Source of the DNA: Actinacidiphila bryophytorum
Lineage (GTDB): Bacteria > Actinomycetota > Actinomycetes > Streptomycetales > Streptomycetaceae
Direction: 5' to 3'
Assembly (NCBI RefSeq): GCF_016916835.1
Contig: NZ_JAFFIX010000008.1
Location: 186,001 to 250,000, forward strand
Length of the DNA stretch: 64,000 nt
Made by a program: the position numbers and the translations under genes. Positions 35,009 to 42,527 of this stretch are shown piece by piece. The notes beneath the pieces were generated by a model, which worked only from the letters and a program-made list of their open reading frames with translations, did not search any database and was not told the DNA's origin. Within the stretch, counting starts at the first letter, position 1; every line of letters starts with the position of its first letter.

Positions 35009-35812
35009 ATGGCTGAGCACGGCGCGGACCGCGGTTACCTGCTGGACAACCGGCAGTCGGAGGCGGGGATCCGTTTCGGCGCCCTCGGGGAGCTGTTCGA
35101 CCCGGTGACCTTCCGGCACGTCGACCAGCTGGGGCTCTCGGCGGGGATGCGGGTCTGGGAGGTCGGTGCAGGCGGTCCGTCGGTGCCGCTCGGACTGGCC
35201 GAGCGGGTCGGCCCTGCCGGGCAGGTGCTCGCCACCGACATCGACGTGTCCTGGATGAGCGGCATCCCCGGCGGTGTGGTCGAGGTGCGGCGGCACGACG
35301 TCGCGGTGGACCCGCCGCCGGCCGGCGGCTTCGACCTGGTGCACGCCCGCCTGGTGCTGGTCCATGTCACCGACCGGGCCGAGGCGCTGCGCCGGATGGT
35401 GCAGGCGCTGCGTCCCCGCGGCCGGCTGCTGCTGGAGGACGCGGACCCCGGGCTGCAGCCGCTGCTGTGCCCGGACGAGTCGGGTCCGGAGCAGCGGCTG
35501 GCCAACCGGTTGCGGTCCGGTTTCCGCGCTCTGATGGCGCAGCGCGGCGCCGACATGGCGTACGGGCGGACCCTGCCGCGGCTGCTGCGCGAGGCCGGGC
35601 TGGACGACGTACGGGCCGATGCGTACTTCCCGATCACCGGACCTGCGTGCACGGTCCTTGAGGCCGCGACCGTACGGCAGATCCGCGGCCTGCTGGTGTC
35701 CGAGGGGCTGGCCACGGACGAGGAGGTGGACCGGCACCTGGCGAACGTGGCCACCGGCCGCCTCGACCTGGCCACCGCCCCGATGGTCTCGGCGTGGGGG
35801 CGGCGGCCGTAG
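35009..35812 (+). CDS. SAM-dependent methyltransferase (second)
   Basis: This 267-residue class I methyltransferase has motif I RVWEVGAGGPSVPLGLAE, the acidic ATDID at the end of strand 2 and FDLVHARLVLVHVTDR in motif IV. It has an extended N-terminus with Tyr/Asp residues (GYLLDNRQSEAGIRF) typical of the UbiE/small-molecule methyltransferase group of Streptomyces. The substrate is unknown. The ATG at 35009 begins the conserved region. It is divergent from the other methyltransferase and the two are not close paralogues. Confidence 0.85.
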   Translation: MAEHGADRGYLLDNRQSEAGIRFGALGELFDPVTFRHVDQLGLSAGMRVWEVGAGGPSVPLGLAERVGPAGQVLATDIDVSWMSGIPGGVVEVRRHDVAVDPPPAGGFDLVHARLVLVHVTDRAEALRRMVQALRPRGRLLLEDADPGLQPLLCPDESGPEQRLANRLRSGFRALMAQRGADMAYGRTLPRLLREAGLDDVRADAYFPITGPACTVLEAATVRQIRGLLVSEGLATDEEVDRHLANVATGRLDLATAPMVSAWGRRP

Positions 35813-35823
35813 CCGCGTGCGTT

Positions 35824-35960
35824 GTCGCCTCCGGCCGCGTGCGGAGGTCTGCCGCAGCCGGGCGCGCCCGGCCCCGCACGCCGGGGGCGCCGTCGCCTCC
35901 GGCCGCGTGCGCGGGCGGCTGCCGCAGCCGGGCGCGTGCAGCCCCGCCGGCCGGGGCGCC
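35824..35960. repeat. Two-copy imperfect tandem repeat
   Basis: A unit of about 68 bp beginning GTCGCCTCCGGCCGCGTGCG occurs at 35824-35891 and again from 35892, with small differences. It fills most of the gap between the convergent methyltransferase and MFS genes. Confidence 0.65.
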
Positions 35961-35984
35961 GCGGCCGTAGCCTGCGCACCCAAT

Positions 35985-36017
35985 CCGCCGGCCGGGGGCG
36001 CGGTCACCGGCCGGCGG
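35985..36017. terminator. Bidirectional hairpin
   Basis: CCGCCGGCCGG and CCGGCCGGCGG pair over 11 bases with an 11-base loop, in the convergent gap before the MFS gene. Confidence 0.5.
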
Positions 36018-36054
36018 GGTTCACGCCCGGGGGCCGGGCGGGCCGGGCGCGGGG

Positions 36055-37308
36055 TCAGCTGGCACGGGCGGTGCGCAGGCGCTGGGCGACCAGGGCGAGG
36101 GCACCGAAGGCGATGACGGCGATGCTGTAGACGACCGCGGTCCTGTGCAGGCCCACGTCGGTGGTCGCGAACCCCGCGACGACCGCCGGGACGCTGAGGG
36201 CCAGATAGGAGATCACGAAGACGACGGCGAACAGCTCGCCGCGCTCCGCCGGTTCCGCGATACGGGCCAGGGTGCCGAAGCTGGCCAGGCCCGCCGCTCC
36301 GAAGCCGACGCCGGCGAGTGCCGTGCCCAGGGCGGCCGCGGTGACCGACTCGGCCTCGACGCCGGCCAGGCCCACGGCGGTGCCGGCGACGAGCAGGGCG
36401 GCGCCCAGCGCCAGGGTGCGTTCGGTCGGCCAGCCGCGCAGCGCGAAGGCCGTGATCGAGGCCGGAACGCTCAGCAGGGTGACGACCAGGCCGCCGACGA
36501 CGTGGCTGGACAGGCCGAAGAGACCTGCGGCCACCGACGGGCCGAGTGCCAGGTAGAGCCCGGCCAGCGCCCAGCTCGCCACCAGGATCGGCACCAGCGC
36601 GACCAGGTCCGCGCGCAGCCGGGGAGCCACGCCGAGCCGGGGCTGCAGCGAGCGCACGGCGCCGGGCCGCAGCGCCGAGGTCTCCGGCAGCGCGGCGATC
36701 ACCAGGCCCGCGACCACGAGTCCCGCGAGCAGCAGGACGTAGACCAGCCGGGTCGGGTGCGGCCCGTATTGCACGAGGAATCCGCAGCCCAGCGCGCCGA
36801 GGCCGAGCCCGAAGGTGGGTGCGGCACCGGAGATGACGCCCGCGCGGTGCGGTGCGTGCGGCGGGTTGAGGTCGACCAGGGTCGCCCCGAGTGTCGTCAT
36901 GGCGGCGCCGGTGGCGATGCCCTGCACGAAGCGGGCGAGCAGCAGCAGCGGGACGTCGCCCGCGGCGATGAAGAGCACCATCGCGACCGCTTCGAGTGCG
37001 ATGGCGGAGACCAGTACGGGGCGGCGGCCTATGTGGTCGGACAGCGCCCCGAGCACGAGGAGGGAGCCGATCATGCCGACCACGTAGACGGCGAAGACGG
37101 TCGTCAGGGTGGTGGCGGAGAAGCCCCATTGGTGCTGGTAGACGACGTAGAGCGGGGACGGGGCGCTGGAGGCGGCCATGAAGAGGACGAAGATCGCCGC
37201 GATGGCGGCGAAGGCGGCCGGGCGGCTCAGCCCGCGGCGCCCGGGGGCGCTCGGCGGTGCGGCCGCGGGGGCGGAATCCTGATCCTGGTGCGTCGGCGCG
37301 ACGGTCAT
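36055..37308 (-). CDS. MFS transporter (probable drug/metabolite exporter)
   Basis: This 417-residue major facilitator protein has 12 predicted membrane segments and the loop 2-3 motif A GALSDHIGRRPVL. The N-terminal cytoplasmic tail of about 25 residues is Pro/Ala-rich. CGGAGT precedes the ATG. It is divergent from a TetR gene across 74 bp with a clear operator, the classic layout of a TetR-repressed efflux pump. Confidence 0.9.
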   Translation of the reverse strand: MTVAPTHQDQDSAPAAAPPSAPGRRGLSRPAAFAAIAAIFVLFMAASSAPSPLYVVYQHQWGFSATTLTTVFAVYVVGMIGSLLVLGALSDHIGRRPVLVSAIALEAVAMVLFIAAGDVPLLLLARFVQGIATGAAMTTLGATLVDLNPPHAPHRAGVISGAAPTFGLGLGALGCGFLVQYGPHPTRLVYVLLLAGLVVAGLVIAALPETSALRPGAVRSLQPRLGVAPRLRADLVALVPILVASWALAGLYLALGPSVAAGLFGLSSHVVGGLVVTLLSVPASITAFALRGWPTERTLALGAALLVAGTAVGLAGVEAESVTAAALGTALAGVGFGAAGLASFGTLARIAEPAERGELFAVVFVISYLALSVPAVVAGFATTDVGLHRTAVVYSIAVIAFGALALVAQRLRTARAS

Positions 37309-37332
37309 ACGAGACTCCGTTTGCAGCGATCA

Positions 37333-37360
37333 TTGCGTTAGTGACGCTAGGCTAACGCAA
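37333..37360. promoter_or_regulatory. TetR-type operator between MFS and tetR genes
   Basis: TTGCGTTAG (37333-37341) and its exact inverted copy CTAACGCAA (37352-37360) are separated by 10 bases in the middle of the divergent gap. It should block both promoters when bound by the TetR protein. Confidence 0.75.
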
Positions 37361-37382
37361 CGATGAGTGCGATAATTTCCGT

Positions 37383-37934
37383 ATGACCGAAGCAGTCCAG
37401 ACCCGCCCCGGCGGCCGCTCCGCGCGGGTGCGCGCCGCGGTGCACCGGGCCGTGGAAGAGCTGGCCGCCGCAGGGCCGGCCGAGACGCTCACCATCCCGG
37501 CCGTCGCCGCCCGCGCGGGGGTGCACCCGACCACGGTGTACCGGCGCTGGGGGTCGGTGGGGCAACTCCTCGCCGACGCCGCGACCAGCAGGTTCAGCGG
37601 CAACGTGGTGGTGCCCGACACCGGGTCGCTGGCCGGCGACCTCGAACGGTGGATGGACGACGTCGCCACCGACCTCGCCGACCCCGACGTCCTCGCCCTG
37701 ATGCGCGCGACCATCGGGTCCGGCCCCGACGGCGGCTGCGCCTGCGCGGTCGACCGCCACGAGCAGCTCGGCGCGATCATCGAGCGCGAGCAGGCGCGCG
37801 GCGGCAAGGTGCCGGAGCTGGAGCGGGCCGTGGACATGCTGCTCGGGCCGCTCTACTACCGGGCGATCTTCGCCGGGCAGCCGGCGTCGGGCGAGTGGGC
37901 GCGCGGGCTGGTGGCCGCTCTCCTGGCGGGCTGA
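37383..37934 (+). CDS. TetR-family regulator
   Basis: This 183-residue repressor has the N-terminal HTH (LTIPAVAARAGVHPTTVYRRWG) and a C-terminal ligand domain of the TetR_C type common in Streptomyces, with a GGCACAVDRHEQLG segment. It is divergent from the MFS exporter and very likely represses it through the operator between them. Confidence 0.9.
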   Translation: MTEAVQTRPGGRSARVRAAVHRAVEELAAAGPAETLTIPAVAARAGVHPTTVYRRWGSVGQLLADAATSRFSGNVVVPDTGSLAGDLERWMDDVATDLADPDVLALMRATIGSGPDGGCACAVDRHEQLGAIIEREQARGGKVPELERAVDMLLGPLYYRAIFAGQPASGEWARGLVAALLAG

Positions 37935-37959
37935 TCCTGCACCCCCGCCGGGGCCCGGG

Positions 37960-38601
37960 TCAGTCCTCCGCGGCCGTACGCGTCGTCAGGTCCTCGTCGG
38001 TGATCGCGCGCACCACGCGGCAGGGCACGCCGACCGCGACGACCATCGGGGGGATGTCCCGGCTGACGACGCTGCCCGCGCCGATCACCGAGCCGTAGCC
38101 GATGCGGACCCCCGGCAGCACGACGACGTTGCTGCCGATCCACACCTTGTCCTCGATCACGATCGGCTCGGAGAACCGCCCGAAGTCCGCCCGGCGGGAG
38201 GGGTGCACCGGATGGCCCGTCGTCGTGAGCGTGACGCTGGGCGCGATCATCACCCCGTCGCCGATCCGGATGTCCACGTCGTCGACGAAGGTGAGGTTGA
38301 CGTTCCCGAAGAAGTCGTCGCCGATGTGGACGTTGCTGCCGAAGCCGGCGTGGAAGGGCGGCAGCAGCACGGTGCGCTCACCGACCGAGCCGAGCGCGGC
38401 GACCAGCAGTTCGCGGCGCCGCTCCGGCTGGTCCGGCGGTGTGTGGTTGTAGGCGAAGACGAGGTCGGGGCGGCGCTGCGGGGCCTGGAAGGACGCCTCG
38501 GTCTCCGTGTAGACGAGCCCGCGGCGGATCTTGTCCAGGACTGCTTTCTCGCGGTCCCCGAGGTCCCGGTGCTCCTCGTGTTCCTGGTGCGTACGCGACA
38601 C
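37960..38601 (-). CDS. Hexapeptide-repeat sugar O-acetyltransferase (LacA/Maa-like)
   Basis: This 213-residue acetyltransferase has the Maa/LacA N-terminal domain (VFAYNHTPPDQPERRRELL) and left-handed beta-helix repeats with the catalytic-type His in TTTGHPVHP and the sequence IGSNVVVLPGVRIG. The family transfers acetyl groups from acetyl-CoA to maltose, galactosides or nodulation-like sugars. The GTG start has only a weak site. It is divergent from the DUF2264 gene. Confidence 0.87.
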   Translation of the reverse strand: MSRTHQEHEEHRDLGDREKAVLDKIRRGLVYTETEASFQAPQRRPDLVFAYNHTPPDQPERRRELLVAALGSVGERTVLLPPFHAGFGSNVHIGDDFFGNVNLTFVDDVDIRIGDGVMIAPSVTLTTTGHPVHPSRRADFGRFSEPIVIEDKVWIGSNVVVLPGVRIGYGSVIGAGSVVSRDIPPMVVAVGVPCRVVRAITDEDLTTRTAAED

Positions 38602-38657
38602 TTCCGCCCACCCCGTTCGCCGTTCCGGCAGCCGACACCTTCCGCGGGCGCAGTATA

Positions 38658-38669
38658 GAGAGCGCTCTC
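38658..38669. promoter_or_regulatory. LacI-type palindrome upstream of the DUF2264 gene
   Basis: GAGAGCGCTCTC is a perfect 12-base palindrome in the 252-bp divergent gap 38602-38853. On the plus strand it overlaps a TATAGA box (38654-38659), as expected for a repressor site. The rest of the gap shows nothing else. Confidence 0.55.
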
Positions 38670-38853
38670 CTCGACCTTGCCCGGCGGGGACCAGGGTCCG
38701 CGGCCGAGCGGAGGTTGCGTTCGTGTGCGGTCGTGTGCGAATCGCTTCGCCTCGGTTGACCCGGCCCGCGCGCGCCCGCTTGAGTGATCGTCCGGCGAAC
38801 CGGCGTGCCGGGCGTCGGCGCCGCCGCCTGGCCACCCCGTACGGAGAGACGCG

Positions 38854-40851
38854 ATGCCCCCTGCCCTGCCGCCCGAGGACCGGGGGCTCTCCCCGTACAC
38901 CGGCTGGACCCGCGCCCACTGGGCGGCGCTGGCCGACCGCATGCTCGCCGCCGTCGCCCCCTACCGCTCCCCCGGCGGCGCGCTGATCGCCCTGCCGGGT
39001 CCCGCGAGCAGCAGCGGGGTCCGCTCCGACGGCCTCGAAGGCTTCGCCCGCACCTTCCAGCTGGCCGGCTTCCGCGTCGCCGGCGAGGGCGGCGCCGACC
39101 CGGCCGGGCTGCTGGAGACCTACGCCAGGGGCCTGGCCGCCGGCACCGACCCGCACTCCCCCGAGGCCTGGCCGCGTCCGGACAAGCTCGGCCAGGCGAA
39201 GGTGGAGGCCGCGTCCGTCGCACTGGTGCTGCAGCTGACCCGGCCCTGGCTGTGGGACGAGCTCGACGACGCGGTCAGGGAGCGGGTGCTCGACTGGCTC
39301 GGCAGCGTCGTCGGGCAGGACTACCCGCCGATCAACTGGGTGTGGTTCCGGATCGTCGTGGAGTCCTTCCTGCGCGAGGCCGGCGGGGACTTCTCGGTCG
39401 CGGACATCGAGGAGGACCTCGCGGTGCACGCCTCGCTGCGCCGCCCCGGCGGCTGGCTCAGCGACGGGCAGGAGCGCGCCTACGACCACTACACCGGGTG
39501 GGCGCTGCACCTGTACCCGCTGCTGTGGACCCGCCTCTTCGACGTGACGGGCACGCTGTGCCCGCATGCGCTGCGGCAGCAGTGGGAGGACGACCTGGCG
39601 GCGTATCTGGACGACGCGGTGCGCCTGGTCGGCGCCGACGGGTCGCCGCTGCTCCAGGGCCGCAGCCTGACCTACCGCTTCGCCGCCGCCGCACCCCTGT
39701 GGGTGGGCGCCGTCAGCGGTGCGGGCGGCCAGGCCCCCGGGCTGCTGCGGCGCGCGGCCAGCGGCATCCTGCGGCACTTCACCGACCGCGGGGCACTTGA
39801 GCCCGACGGACTGCTGACCCTCGGCTGGCACGGCGAGTGGCCGGGCCTGCGGCAGTCGTACTCAGGTCCCGGGTCGCCGTACTGGGCGGCCAAGGGCATG
39901 CTCGGCCTGATGCTGCCCGCCGGCCACCCGGTGTGGACGGCGGAGGAGGAGCCGCTGCCGGTGGAGACCGGTGACGTGTCCCGGGTGGTGGCGGCGCCCG
40001 GCTGGCTGGTCTCCGCCCGCCGCCGCGACGGCATCGCGCTGGTGGTCAACCACGGCACCGATCACGCCGGCCCGGGGGACGTGTGCGCGGACTCCCCGCT
40101 GTACGCGCGGCTGGGCTACTCGACCGCCACGGTGCCGCCGCTGACCGGCCCGACCACGGCGGACCCGGTCGACAACAGCGTCGCCGTCCTGGACGACGCG
40201 GGGCGCGCGACCCACCGCAGCGGCTTCACCACCCTCTACGTCGAGGAGCTGCCGGGCGGCGCCGTCGCCGGGTGCTCGCGCGGCACCGTCCACTGGGTCG
40301 ACACCGCGGGTGACGACACGCCCGACCACGGCTCGGGCCGCCGCGGGCCTGCCGTGCCGGGGCCGCTGGTCACCGTGGCCTCGGTGCTCAGGGACGGCGT
40401 GGAGGTGCGGCTTGTGCGGCTGGACCCGCCGCCCGGCCGCCCCGGGGCGCCGAGCCCGTCGTGGCGGGCGGTACGGCTCGGCGGCTGGCCGCTTGCCTCG
40501 GCTGCCGTGCCCGGGTCCGGCTCGGGCCGGGGCCGCGCCGCCTGCGCCGAGGCCGCCACGGCGGAGCTGCGCTCCCGGGTGGGCAATCTGCTCGGCTTCA
40601 CCGAGTCCGGGGTGTCCGCGGAGAGCGGCACGGGCCCGCTCGCCCGCTGGACCGCCGTGCCGTGGCTGGCCACGTCAGGACCTGCCCCGCTCGGCCGGCT
40701 GCTGGCCGCCGTGGTCACCCTGGACCGCGGCACGCCGGCGGCGCCCGACCCGGTTCTGTCCGTACGCGACACGCCCGACGGCGGCCACGACGTGACCGTC
40801 ACGTGGCCGGACGGCCACCGCACCGCGGTGACCGTCCCCTGCCCCGGCTGA
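38854..40851 (+). CDS. DUF2264-family protein, probable carbohydrate-active enzyme
   Basis: This 665-residue protein has no signal peptide. It matches DUF2264 proteins: an alpha-helical N-terminal half rich in aromatic pairs (YPPINWVWFRIVVESFLREAGG is cut short here to its core INWVWFRIVVESF) with AYDHYTGWALHLY, then a beta-rich C-terminal half. The fold resembles alpha/alpha-barrel uronidases and lyases, so a role on uronic-acid-containing glycans is plausible but not shown. GGAGAG precedes the ATG. It is followed 13 bases later by a kinase-like gene, and both probably respond to the operator at 38658. Confidence 0.75.
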   Translation: MPPALPPEDRGLSPYTGWTRAHWAALADRMLAAVAPYRSPGGALIALPGPASSSGVRSDGLEGFARTFQLAGFRVAGEGGADPAGLLETYARGLAAGTDPHSPEAWPRPDKLGQAKVEAASVALVLQLTRPWLWDELDDAVRERVLDWLGSVVGQDYPPINWVWFRIVVESFLREAGGDFSVADIEEDLAVHASLRRPGGWLSDGQERAYDHYTGWALHLYPLLWTRLFDVTGTLCPHALRQQWEDDLAAYLDDAVRLVGADGSPLLQGRSLTYRFAAAAPLWVGAVSGAGGQAPGLLRRAASGILRHFTDRGALEPDGLLTLGWHGEWPGLRQSYSGPGSPYWAAKGMLGLMLPAGHPVWTAEEEPLPVETGDVSRVVAAPGWLVSARRRDGIALVVNHGTDHAGPGDVCADSPLYARLGYSTATVPPLTGPTTADPVDNSVAVLDDAGRATHRSGFTTLYVEELPGGAVAGCSRGTVHWVDTAGDDTPDHGSGRRGPAVPGPLVTVASVLRDGVEVRLVRLDPPPGRPGAPSPSWRAVRLGGWPLASAAVPGSGSGRGRAACAEAATAELRSRVGNLLGFTESGVSAESGTGPLARWTAVPWLATSGPAPLGRLLAAVVTLDRGTPAAPDPVLSVRDTPDGGHDVTVTWPDGHRTAVTVPCPG

Positions 40852-40864
40852 CGCCGGAGGTAAG

Positions 40865-41851
40865 GTGCGCGAGGTGGAGAACCTGAGCAAGCGGCGGCTG
40901 GACGCCGCCGAACTGGACGCGCTGCTGCACAGCTCGCTGGGCCAGGGCGGCCGGCTGGAGCGGGAAGTGACCGGCGGCACGTTCAACACCGCCTACCGCG
41001 CCCGGCTCTCCGACGGTCAGACCGTCCTGGTCAAGATCGCCCCACCCGCGGACACGCCCGTGCTCCGCTACGAGCGCGGCATCCTCGGCACCGAAGCCGC
41101 CGTCTACCGGCAGCTCAACAGCCTGACCGGAGCCGCGGTGCCGACACCCCGGTTGCTGCACGCCGGCGTGGACCACCTGGTGCTGTCCTGGCTCGACGGC
41201 AGTCCCTGGGACCGGCTGCAGCCGCACCGAGCCGAACTGCTGTGCCGCGAGTTGGGGCAGCTGACGGCCCTGATCAACGCGATACCGTCCCCGGACGGGC
41301 GCTTCGGCTACCCCGCGCCCGAGTCCGGCCTCCAGGCGGATGACTGGCCCACCGCCTTCGGCCTGATGATGGCCGCCGTGCTGGCGGACGCCGAGCGCTT
41401 CGGCGCCGAACTCGGTGCTCCCGCCGAGGAATTCACCGCTCTGCTGGCCGCCTCCGGCGAGCCGCTGGGCGAGGTGGCCGAGTCGCGCCTGGTCCACTTC
41501 GACCTGTCGCCCGGCAACGTCTTCCACGACGGCACACGGATCACCGGACTGATCGACCACGAGAGGGCGTTCTTCGGCGACGCCGCGGCCGAGCTGGTGT
41601 CCCTGGAGTTCTGCGGTGCCGCGGGCGAGGGCAGCGAGGTGGTCGCGGGCTACCGCGAGGCGGGCGGTGAGCTGGAGTTCACCCCGAGGCTGGCACACCG
41701 GCTCGCGCTCTACCGCGTCTACCTGGGTCTCATCCTGGTCGTCGAGAGCGAGCCCCGCGGCTTCCGGACCTCCAGTCCCGAGCACTACGCATGGAGCCGC
41801 GGCTACCTGGCAACCCATCTGGACGTGCTGCGGCGCCACTGCACCGCATGA
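40865..41851 (+). CDS. Aminoglycoside phosphotransferase-fold kinase
   Basis: This 328-residue APH-fold protein has the ATP loop EVTGGTFNTAYRA, the catalytic Brenner-type motif LVHFDLSPGNVF and the metal-binding Asp in GLIDHERAFFGD. Such proteins phosphorylate small molecules including sugars, fructosamines and antibiotics; the substrate here is unknown. The GTG at 40865 overlaps a strong GGAGG site, four bases away. It lies 13 bp after the DUF2264 gene and likely shares its operon, which suggests a sugar kinase role. Confidence 0.8.
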   Translation: MREVENLSKRRLDAAELDALLHSSLGQGGRLEREVTGGTFNTAYRARLSDGQTVLVKIAPPADTPVLRYERGILGTEAAVYRQLNSLTGAAVPTPRLLHAGVDHLVLSWLDGSPWDRLQPHRAELLCRELGQLTALINAIPSPDGRFGYPAPESGLQADDWPTAFGLMMAAVLADAERFGAELGAPAEEFTALLAASGEPLGEVAESRLVHFDLSPGNVFHDGTRITGLIDHERAFFGDAAAELVSLEFCGAAGEGSEVVAGYREAGGELEFTPRLAHRLALYRVYLGLILVVESEPRGFRTSSPEHYAWSRGYLATHLDVLRRHCTA

Positions 41852-41956
41852 ACCGCCAGGTGCGGACCGTGTCCGGGGCGATCCGCAGCCGGCGGGACAC
41901 CTCGTCGAGCGGCCGCCGGCACGCCCCAGCCCTCCGGGCCAGGCGGACGGGATTCG

Positions 41957-42427
41957 TCAGAGCGGGCCGAGTACGTCCGCGGGGTCGGCGGCCGGCGCGA
42001 GGGTTTCCAGCACGGTGAGCAGCTTGCGCTCCTCGTAGCGGAAGTGGTTCTCCATGATCGCGGCGACGCCTTCCAGGTGGCGGGCCAACTCCTCGGGTGG
42101 CGCGGCCCGTTCCGCGGCGGCGCGCAGGCCGCCCAGCAGGTGGGCGATCACCGTGTGGTCCTGCCCGAGGGAGGCCAGCACCGGCTGCAGTTCTGGGTGC
42201 GCCGCTGCCACGGCAGGGAAGAGGGTGCGGTCCTCGCCCTGGTGGTGGCCGTCGAGCGCCGTGCAGAAGCCGTGGCAGTACAGCAGCAGGTCGCGGGTGG
42301 CCGCCTCGCCGGGGGCGCCCTCCGCGAGGCAGGCGCGGGTCGCGGCGAGTGCGTCGCGCAGGCGGCGGTGCACCTGGCGCAGTTCATGGCTCCAGGCGGT
42401 GAGCCTGGTCGTCTCGCGCTCAGTCAC
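41957..42427 (-). CDS. Hemerythrin HHE-domain protein
   Basis: This 156-residue four-helix protein has metal-ligand positions typical of HHE hemerythrins: SHELRQVHRRL, CHGFCTALDGHHQGED, DHTVIAHL and NHFRYEERKL. Members bind a di-iron or other metal centre and act in oxygen, nitric oxide or redox handling. The GTG start has no obvious ribosome site. It is convergent with the kinase gene and downstream of the heparinase-like gene by 100 bp. Confidence 0.85.
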   Translation of the reverse strand: MTERETTRLTAWSHELRQVHRRLRDALAATRACLAEGAPGEAATRDLLLYCHGFCTALDGHHQGEDRTLFPAVAAAHPELQPVLASLGQDHTVIAHLLGGLRAAAERAAPPEELARHLEGVAAIMENHFRYEERKLLTVLETLAPAADPADVLGPL

Positions 42428-42527
42428 GCGAGAGCGAAGGGTTCGGCGACCGCATCGCCGGCCTCCTTCGGTCGGACGCCTCCATGCCTGGCACGGTCTG
42501 CCACCGGCACGCGACGCTGCCCGCACC

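Noticed and set aside
41869..41900. Hairpin between the kinase and hemerythrin genes
   Set aside because: The stem is short with a long loop, too weak to call a terminator.
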